DNA of 6,114 nucleotides from Burkholderia sp. (lineage in GTDB: Bacteria > Pseudomonadota > Gammaproteobacteria > Burkholderiales > Burkholderiaceae). Shown in pieces: positions 4,434 through 6,114 of this stretch; positions within the stretch are counted from its first letter, which is position 1, and each line of letters starts with the position of its first letter. Below the pieces are notes generated by a model. The model saw nothing but the letters and a program-made list of their open reading frames with translations, had not been told where the DNA came from and did not search any database. Position numbers and translations under genes: made by a program. Location: NCBI GenBank assembly GCA_028292565.1, contig JAQGMD010000057.1, forward strand, positions 1 to 6,114. Reading direction: 5' to 3'.

Positions 4434-6114
4434 GCAAGCCCACTCTCTTCACCTTACGCAAAGTCATTTGCAAAGAAACACCCCTCGCGCTCCGCTTCGC
4501 GCAAGCACCGTGTATTTCCTACCATTTCGGAATCGGATGCCAGCCTGCTGGAGGAAACGCTGCTTGACACCTTCGGCTTCACCACGTTGCGCCCGGGCCA
4601 GCAAGAGGTGATTGAAAGTGTCATCCACGGCAACGACACGCTTGCCATCATGCCTACCGGCGCAGGCAAGTCGCTGTGCTACCAGCTGCCTGCGTTGAAG
4701 ATGCCCGGCACGACCATTGTTGTATCGCCTTTGATTTCCCTGATGAAAGACCAGGTCGACAAACTTGAAGAAGCGGGTGTCGCCGCGGCCGAGGTCAACA
4801 GCACCCTGACCGCTCGCGAAGAGGCCGAGACGATAGCGGACATTGAAGACGCCAGCCGCGAGTTCGTGTTTGCAACGCCGGAGCGCTTGACCGACCCGGA
4901 CTTTATCGCAACGCTCAAGCAAAACAAGATCGACCTGTTCGTGATCGATGAGGCCCACTGCATCTCGCATTGGGGACATGACTTCCGCCCTGCCTACCTC
5001 AATCTCGGCGCCATCATCGAGGCCCTCGACCATCCGCCGGTCCTGGCACTGACCGCGACCGCAACCGATTCTGTGGTCGAAGACATCCTCAAGCAACTGG
5101 CGCTGCCCCAGATGAAGGTGATTAACACCGGCATCTATCGGGAGAACCTGCATTACCGGGTGGTCGCCGCCACCGACGAAGCGGAAAAACTCACTGAAAC
5201 CATCCGCCTCGTTCGCGAAACCGCAGGCTCCGGGATCGTCTACGCCGCCACCGTGAAGATGGTCGAGGAATTGCATGAAGCGATGGTGCAGGCCGGGGAA
5301 AACGTGGTCTGCTACCACGGCCAGCTGTCGGCCAAGGAACGCGCGCGCAACCAGGACATGTTCATGGACGGCACTGCACGGGTGATGGTGGCGACCAATG
5401 CGTTCGGGATGGGCATCGACAAGCCCGATATCCGTTTCGTGCTCCACAACCAGATACCCTCGAGCCTGGAATCGTATTACCAGGAAGCGGGACGCGCCGG
5501 GCGCGATAACAACCCGGCCGAATGCATCCTGCTCTATTACTTCAAGGACAAACGCGTGCAGCAGTTTTTCCTGGCGCGCCGCTATCCGAGCGCCGAGGAT
5601 ATCGGCGCCATCTACGCAGCGATCAAAACGCTGGCCGCGGAAGAGCCGCAGGTTTCACTCGCGCGCCTGCAGGAGTCACTCGACCAGCTCTCCAACAGCA
5701 AGCTGCAAGTGGCGCTGAAACTGCTGAAGGATGGCGGACTGGTTGAGCAGGATGAGAATATGGATTACTCCCTCACCGACAAACAGGCCGGGCCGAAGGA
5801 GCTCAACAAACTGGTCTCAATCTACCAGGACAAAAGCGAACACGATCATGAAGGCCTGGAGAAGATGGTGTTCTATGCCCAGACCGGCTTTTGTCGATGG
5901 AAGGTCATGCTCGACCACTTCGGCGAGGGAGTCGAATGGGCGCACTGCGGCGTTTGCGACAACTGCCTGCGGCCGCCGGAAGAGGCGCTCAGTCCTTTGA
6001 CCGCGCGCCAGCTGCGGCAGGTCGCCGTGCCGAAAAAAGAAGAACCCTGGGCAAAGGCCGGCAGCCCGGTCAAGGTGCCCCGCTATGGCGAAGGCCGCGT
6101 GGTCGCCGTCGTCG
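4431..6114 (+). CDS. recQ: RecQ-family ATP-dependent DNA helicase (3' end beyond window)
   Basis: The frame is open from ATG 4431 to the window edge (561 codons, no stop). RecQ helicases unwind DNA 3' to 5' in recombination and replication-fork repair. Motifs: FTTLRPGQQEVI (motif 0) near residue 50, Walker A PTGAGKS at 75-81 with K80, DEAH at 173-176, the aromatic-rich loop WGHDFRPAY, LALTATAT (motif III), and QEAGRAGRD (motif VI) at 351-359. The zinc-binding Cys are C488, C506, C509 and C512. Unusual points are a basic, Ser-rich N-terminal extension of about 40 residues and about 130 residues between motif VI and the first zinc Cys, against about 50 in E. coli RecQ, including a segment that reads like a winged helix (SLARLQESLDQLSNSKLQVA). 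After the zinc site a VPRYGEGRVV segment begins with no room yet for HRDC. An in-frame ATG at 4389 is an alternative start; neither has a clear SD. Confidence 0.95.
   Translation, partial: MASPLSSPYAKSFAKKHPSRSASRKHRVFPTISESDASLLEETLLDTFGFTTLRPGQQEVIESVIHGNDTLAIMPTGAGKSLCYQLPALKMPGTTIVVSPLISLMKDQVDKLEEAGVAAAEVNSTLTAREEAETIADIEDASREFVFATPERLTDPDFIATLKQNKIDLFVIDEAHCISHWGHDFRPAYLNLGAIIEALDHPPVLALTATATDSVVEDILKQLALPQMKVINTGIYRENLHYRVVAATDEAEKLTETIRLVRETAGSGIVYAATVKMVEELHEAMVQAGENVVCYHGQLSAKERARNQDMFMDGTARVMVATNAFGMGIDKPDIRFVLHNQIPSSLESYYQEAGRAGRDNNPAECILLYYFKDKRVQQFFLARRYPSAEDIGAIYAAIKTLAAEEPQVSLARLQESLDQLSNSKLQVALKLLKDGGLVEQDENMDYSLTDKQAGPKELNKLVSIYQDKSEHDHEGLEKMVFYAQTGFCRWKVMLDHFGEGVEWAHCGVCDNCLRPPEEALSPLTARQLRQVAVPKKEEPWAKAGSPVKVPRYGEGRVVAVV

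Noticed and set aside
4464..5447. 327-codon open frame on the minus strand
   Set aside because: It lies entirely antisense to recQ, which has all helicase motifs. The translation resembles no family and is rich in His, Arg and Gly as expected of an antisense shadow in GC-rich DNA.
1..6114. tRNA, rRNA, riboswitch or transposase genes
   Set aside because: I saw no cloverleaf arms, rRNA segments, known riboswitch core or transposase frame anywhere in the window, judged by eye only.

Overview
The window looks like chromosomal DNA from a betaproteobacterium, probably Burkholderiales and perhaps an Oxalobacteraceae-like genus. This is inferred from the GC-rich coding DNA, the CrgA-like LysR regulator, the GlcA/LldP-type permease and a RecQ variant that resembles those I know from this group. 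No species can be named from the sequence alone.

Layout, left to right. (1) The last 30 codons of a MarC-family membrane protein on the + strand. (2) An AT-rich segment with a 13-bp direct repeat. (3) On the minus strand, a small HipB-like helix-turn-helix gene with no hipA partner. Its upstream region carries four copies of a TAGATATC half-site arranged as two dyads exactly 64 bp apart. (4) A spacer of about 200 bp with a GC-rich hairpin and a C8 tract but no convincing gene. (5) A very short minus-strand gene (26 codons plus stop) with a good Shine-Dalgarno sequence and its own intrinsic terminator. It is divergent from (6) a + strand LysR-family regulator, and a palindromic T-N11-A box lies between them. 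(7) A complete L-lactate/glycolate permease gene on the + strand. (8) A shared bidirectional terminator, then a convergent minus-strand cold-shock protein gene with a leader of about 105 nt. (9) A + strand RecQ-family helicase gene that runs off the right edge.

The genes do not form one pathway. The permease, cold-shock protein and RecQ are separate transcription units. The parts most worth attention are the 26-residue peptide gene facing the LysR gene and the orphan HipB-like regulator with its duplicated operator. Neither amounts to a demonstrated new system, but both are compact, well-delimited units that simple ORF calling would miss or leave unexplained.
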